A DNA stretch of 64,000 nucleotides from Dromiciops gliroides (taxonomy: Eukaryota > Chordata > Mammalia > Microbiotheria > Microbiotheriidae). Below the pieces are notes generated by a model. That model was not told the DNA's origin and searched no databases. It worked only from the letters and a program-made list of their open reading frames with translations. Below, piece by piece: positions 60,472 through 64,000 of the stretch (positions are counted from its first letter, which is position 1; every line of letters starts with the position of its first letter). Position numbers and translations under genes: made by a program. The DNA lies in NCBI RefSeq assembly GCF_019393635.1, contig NC_057861.1:545510711-545574710 (forward strand), written 5' to 3'.

Positions 60472-60932
60472 ATGATCTCTTGTTTTACTCCAAAATTAAG
60501 CTCAAACATTATTTCTCAATGAAGGTTTTCCTCATATGTCTAGAACTTTTCCTCCTAAAACTACCTTATATTCATTTTATATGTATTTATATATGTGCTG
60601 CTGTCTCCTCTATTAGAATGTAAGATCCTTTAGGGTAGGGATTATTTCTATCTTCTATTTGTATTCCCACCACTGAGCTGATACAGTCATGTCATTTAAT
60701 AAATGTCTATTGGTTGACTGATTTATAGATAGACTAAATTGAAATAATGCCTCAGGAGAACTAGAAGATGTTATCTTAGGACAAAGAAAAAGCAAGAGTA
60801 AATGTATTTTTTAGAGGTTCAAAAGTTTGTAGTTCATTACAATTAGATATGGTACAGGATAGAAATATGAAGAGGTTAAAATTCATATACATTTAAGGAT
60901 GAAAGAGGAGGCAGAAGAATTCGCCCTTTGAG

Positions 60933-61062
60933 GGGCAGCTAAGTGGTGCAGTAGATAGAGCACCAGCCCTGGATTCAAGAGAACCTGAGTTCAAATCTGG
61001 CCTCAGACACTTAACACTTACTAGCTGACCCTGGGCAAGTCACTTAACCCCAATTGCCTTAC
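60933..61062 (+). mobile_element. tRNA-derived SINE with tail expanded into a microsatellite
   Basis: Head GGGGCAGCTAAGTGGTGCAG to CAATTGCCTTACCAG, which runs directly into (AAG)n. GAATTCGCCCTTTGA before and GAATTTGCCCTTTGA after (near 61303) are the target duplication, so the whole 61063-61300 tract derives from the SINE tail. Confidence 0.88.
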
Positions 61063-61202
61063 CAGAAGAAGAAGAAGAAGAAGAAGAAGAAGAAGAAGAA
61101 GAAGAAGAAGAAGAAGAAGAAGAAGAAGAAGAAGAAGAAGAAGAAGAAGAAGAAGAAGAAGAAGAAGAAGAAGAAGAAGAAGAAGAAGAAGAAGAAGAAG
61201 GA

Positions 61203-61290
<88 letters not shown>

Positions 61291-61300
61291 AAAAGAAAAA
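61063..61300. repeat. (AAG)n then (GAAA)n polypurine tract
   Basis: About 137 bp of AAG, then about 90 bp of GAAA, with no pyrimidine. Poly-Lys and Phe/Leu peptides predicted here are artefacts. Confidence 0.97.
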
Positions 61301-61889
61301 AAGAATTTGCCCTTTGACTTCTCTGGCAAGAACAAAATATGTTTCTCTTAGAAATGACTTTTCTGATAGTTACTTGAAAATGAGAAAAAAAAGTCATGAG
61401 GGAGGGATGTGGGGAACGAATAAATGAACAAATGAAAAGCATTTATTGTGTTCATTATGTGCCAAGGAGGCAACTCCACCCCCACCCCCCCAACATATAT
61501 GCATGTGGGTGGAAATAGGTAAGGAGCAAGATAGAACAAAAAGCCTTGTGATTAATGACACTCCTATAAGGGGGCTGGACCTGGTTATTTCTGAAGTCCC
61601 TTCCTGAGTTTCCATTCTATAACTTTATTGTTTCATCAATCCTACTAGCATACGGTAATGTATAACCAGTAGTCAGTATGAGAATAATATAGTCTTCAGA
61701 CTGATCATTGTCTTCCACAGTTAATCCAGTGGGCAGGCTGTGGACAGGCGACCAACAACACAAAAGCACCACTGTCACACTGATGTCAATATCTACCTAA
61801 CAATGGTTCATATAAGTCTTCCCTTTGGTCCTTTCAAGTGAGTCCTTCTCCCAACTCTATTGTCTTTCTCAGACCTGGAGACTTAATTT

Positions 61890-62095
61890 AAAAAAAAATA
61901 GTGTCACAGATCTACCCCTGGAAAGTACCTCAGAAACCATCTTGTCCAACTCCCTTATTTTTAAAGATAAGAAAACTGATACCCAGGGGAGATTAAGTGA
62001 ATTGCCCAAGGTTATATAGGTAGCAAGAATCAGAGATAAGATATAAACCCAGGTTTCCCCACTTCCAAGTCTATGCTTTGTTTTGTTTTTCTTTT
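61890..62095 (-). repeat. MIR-type SINE remnant
   Basis: TCACAGATCTACCCCTGGAA, then AAGATAAGAAAACTGATACCC and GTGAATTGCCCAAGGTTATA: antisense MIR sequence in ACSM5 intron 5. Confidence 0.5.
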
Positions 62096-62221
62096 TTCCC
62101 CATTCTACCACAAAATTGTTGACCTACCAAAAAACTGATTATTTCAACTGTCAATATATTCAATTATCAATGGTATTATTGCTACCCTGATATTCAGCTG
62201 CCAATACATCCCCCTCTATAC

Positions 62222-62365
62222 CTTGCACAGGTTGAAAAGCCCAATCCATAGCTGACTTGGGTGTGTTCCAGCATCTTGGGTGAACCTGTGGTACCACTAG
62301 TGAAGAAAATAACCAATGGGTCTTGACTCCTAGTCCTCACACAGTTGTGTTCTTCAGGTGCCACT
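62222..62365 (-). CDS. ACSM5: ACSM5 exon 5 (A3 ATP-binding loop)
   Basis: 144 bp, entered in phase 2 and left in phase 2. It encodes EEHNCVRTRSQDPLVIFF followed by TSGTTGSPKMLEHT, the P-loop-like motif that binds the ATP phosphates. The acceptor is TTGTTTTTAG and the donor is AAG|GTATAG. A SINE has inserted 31 nt upstream of the acceptor (see findings). Confidence 0.88.
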
Positions 62366-62396
62366 CTAAAAACAAGAACATACACATATATTTTTG

Positions 62397-62565
62397 TTTG
62401 TTTGTTTTCTTTTTTGTTGTTTTTTTTTTCTAGGCAATGGGGGTTAAGTGACTTGCCCAGGCTCACACAGCTAGTTAAGTGTCAAGTGTCTAAGGTCGGA
62501 TTTGAACTCAGGTCTTCCTGAATCCAGGGCCGGTGCTTTATCCACTACACCACCTTGCTGCCCCC
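62397..62565 (-). mobile_element. tRNA-derived SINE 31 nt upstream of ACSM5 exon 5
   Basis: Transcript-sense copy with an A-rich tail of AACAA/AAAC repeats next to the exon. An 18-bp perfect duplication CATACACATATATTTTTG lies at 62379-62396 and 62566-62583. Confidence 0.92.
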
Positions 62566-63059
62566 CATACACATATATTTTTGCAAATCACCCTAATCCT
62601 CCCCTCTTCTCTTGGTTCATTTAAAAGTATGTCACACAAACATTGGAGAATTTTAGCTCTGGGTGCTTTGTAATATAAACCTAAAACATAACCATGTTTT
62701 CCCTGAAAGGTCACTTAATTTCCTAAGGCTAGATCAGATTTCTGTTCAACCCTAAGACCCTCCCTTTAGGTAGAAGTTTCCACCCCCAGCTTTTCATGTG
62801 AACAGGCCAGATGTAGAAATTCCATCCCTCTTTTGACTAGAGGTTGCTGTTACCAGAAGAGCCTTGAGCATCCAGTCAACAATAGACTGAACTGTATCTT
62901 AAAAGTGAAAATTTGACAAGATTTATATTTGCTCCCAAAGTAGGATAAATTCATAAATTCTTAGTATTGAAAAAAAAATCTCCAAGTTTAATTTTGGCTG
63001 TAGAGGGGACATATTGACTCTCTGGATAGATAGATTAAATTATTTTTCAGGGAATGCTG

Positions 63060-64000
63060 ACAATTTCACGCCAATCTTCTTTCTTACTATTCATTACTCC
63101 ATCCAATATTTTTCTTTCATAAAGTTTTAGTTTGTGTTGGTATATTTTGTTTTACTATCATCTTCATTTTCAAATATATCCTTTGTCCATTCTCTACCCA
63201 GTAATTCATCCCTTGTAGTAAAGAATAAAAAGAAAATAGGGGGAAAAAAGCAGTTTAGTGAAATTAACTACCACATCAATTAAGTCTGACATTATATGTT
63301 ATAATATTTCACAACCATGGTCTACAACTCTGTGCAAGCAAAGGGGGGAGATATATTTTCTCATCTCTTTTCTGGAGGCTAGTTTGGTCATTACAATGTC
63401 ATGATATTCATTCTTGGGGTTTTGTTCTTTCCATGTACATTATTTTCATCATGGTATTTGTTGTTTTCTTGGGTCTGCTTACTTTATTCTGTATCAGTTC
63501 ATATGAGTATTTGCATGCTTCTCCAAATTCTTCCTATTCATCATTTCTTATGGCATTGAGATATTCCTTTATATTTATGGACCACAATTTGTTTTGCCAT
63601 TCCCCAGTTGATGGGCACAAAATTTGGTTCTAACTCTTTTCTATCATATAAAGTGGTGCTATAAATATTTTGGTATATATAGGTTATATTTTCCCATAAA
63701 ATAGAAATTTTATGATATTGTTGAAAACTATTTCTCATAACTGCTCTCTATAGAAAACAGTGAGAAATTTACAAAACAGTAAAGAACAATTAGGAAAAAC
63801 AGCTCCAGTTTATTTCTCCCATTAGTAGGTAGGCATGTATATGTGGATACTCCTTCCAAAGAAAGAGCTCAAGATTACTTTATGAGTGAAAGTTTTTAAA
63901 CCTTCTTTGTTCATTGGTTACAGACCTTGGTCATCCAAAGTTTTAAATCTTTATTGGTAAATCAGATCCAGATTGATTAACTTTCAGTTTTTCCTGGCTT
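63060..64000 (-). mobile_element. Antisense L1 ORF2 3' region
   Basis: TTCTTATGGCATTGAGATATTCC, CAATTTGTTTTGCCATTCCCCAGTTGATGGGC and AAAGTGGTGCTATAAATATTTTGG form the usual antisense L1 3' coding end, in transcript sense for ACSM5 intron 4. Continues past the window. Confidence 0.65.

Larger units (their letters stand above)
40619..62365 (-). other. ACSM5: ACSM5-like gene, exons 5-14 (3' two thirds of the gene)
   Basis: Medium-chain acyl-CoA synthetase of the mitochondrial matrix (ANL adenylate-forming superfamily), which activates medium-chain and some xenobiotic carboxylic acids to CoA thioesters through an acyl-AMP intermediate. Ten exons (144, 154, 80, 124, 81, 102, 128, 100, 120 and 84 bp coding) join in frame with GT-AG sites to give about 370 C-terminal residues of a protein usually near 580. 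Core motifs are present: A3 TSGTTGSPK, A5 YGQSE, A7 TGD, hinge GRADD, A8 YRIGPFEVE and the A10 lysine in SGKIQR. Assignment to ACSM5 rather than ACSM1/3/4 rests on remembered paralogue-typical strings ([36 protein letters not shown] and an end in EWG). Exons 1-4 lie beyond the right edge. No frameshift or stop was found, so I read it as functional. Confidence 0.82.

Noticed and set aside
61021..61442. Long poly-Lys and Phe/Leu-rich frames
   Set aside because: Produced by the AAG/GAAA tract grown from a SINE tail.
1..64000. CRISPR arrays, operons, phage or plasmid features
   Set aside because: The tandem repeats are microsatellites without spacers, and gene structure, splicing and repeats are those of a mammal.

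Overview
This is mammalian, almost certainly marsupial, genomic DNA. Introns and intergenic sequence dominate. About 30 copies of a tRNA-derived SINE (head GGGGCAGCTAGGTGGCGCAG, core with CTAGCTGTGTGACCCTGGGC, usually an A-rich tail and 10-18 bp target-site duplications, TSDs) are scattered through it. I associate this family with marsupial genomes (WSINE1/MAR1-type), probably an Australian lineage. Marsupial-type L1, L2 and CR1/L3 remnants, one hAT element, two endogenous retroviral pieces and several long microsatellites make up most of the rest. There is no bacterial or phage content and no CRISPR array.

The genes are two tandem members of the ACSM family (mitochondrial medium-chain acyl-CoA synthetases, ATP + acid + CoA -> acyl-CoA + AMP + PPi), both on the minus strand. 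(1) At right, exons 5-14 of an ACSM5-like gene run from 62365 down to the stop codon at 40619. All ten exons are open, phases match across every junction, and every splice site is GT-AG; exons 1-4 lie beyond the right edge. (2) At left, exons 2-6 of an ACSM2-like gene lie between 14980 and 2891, and its 3' exons lie beyond the left edge. Exons 3, 4 and 6 are open with good splice sites, but exon 2 (start codon and targeting peptide) and exon 5 (ATP-binding TSGTTG loop) carry several small indels and stops, so this copy looks like a recently inactivated pseudogene. The order and strand (ACSM5 upstream of ACSM2) match what I recall of human 16p12.

Layout: 1-2.9 kb, intron/flank with MIR-type SINEs; 2.9-15 kb, ACSM2-like pseudogene with a degraded antisense L1 at 8.3-11.5 kb in an intron; 15-40.6 kb, intergenic, holding a nested transposon stack at 21.7-29.7 kb (L1, CR1/L3, an LTR with leader, a HAL1-like element without ORF2, an L1 split by a betaretrovirus-like ERV), an hAT element at 33.6 kb and an L1 mosaic at 35.5-39.2 kb; 40.6-62.4 kb, ACSM5-like gene; 62.4-64 kb, its intron 4 with an antisense L1.

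I found no new multi-gene system. The points most worth a second look are the apparent loss of the ACSM2-like gene, a SINE whose differences from its relatives are mostly T-to-C, a 166-bp intragenic duplication at 97% identity, a SINE in the branch-point zone of ACSM5 exon 5, and the ORF1-only retroelement.
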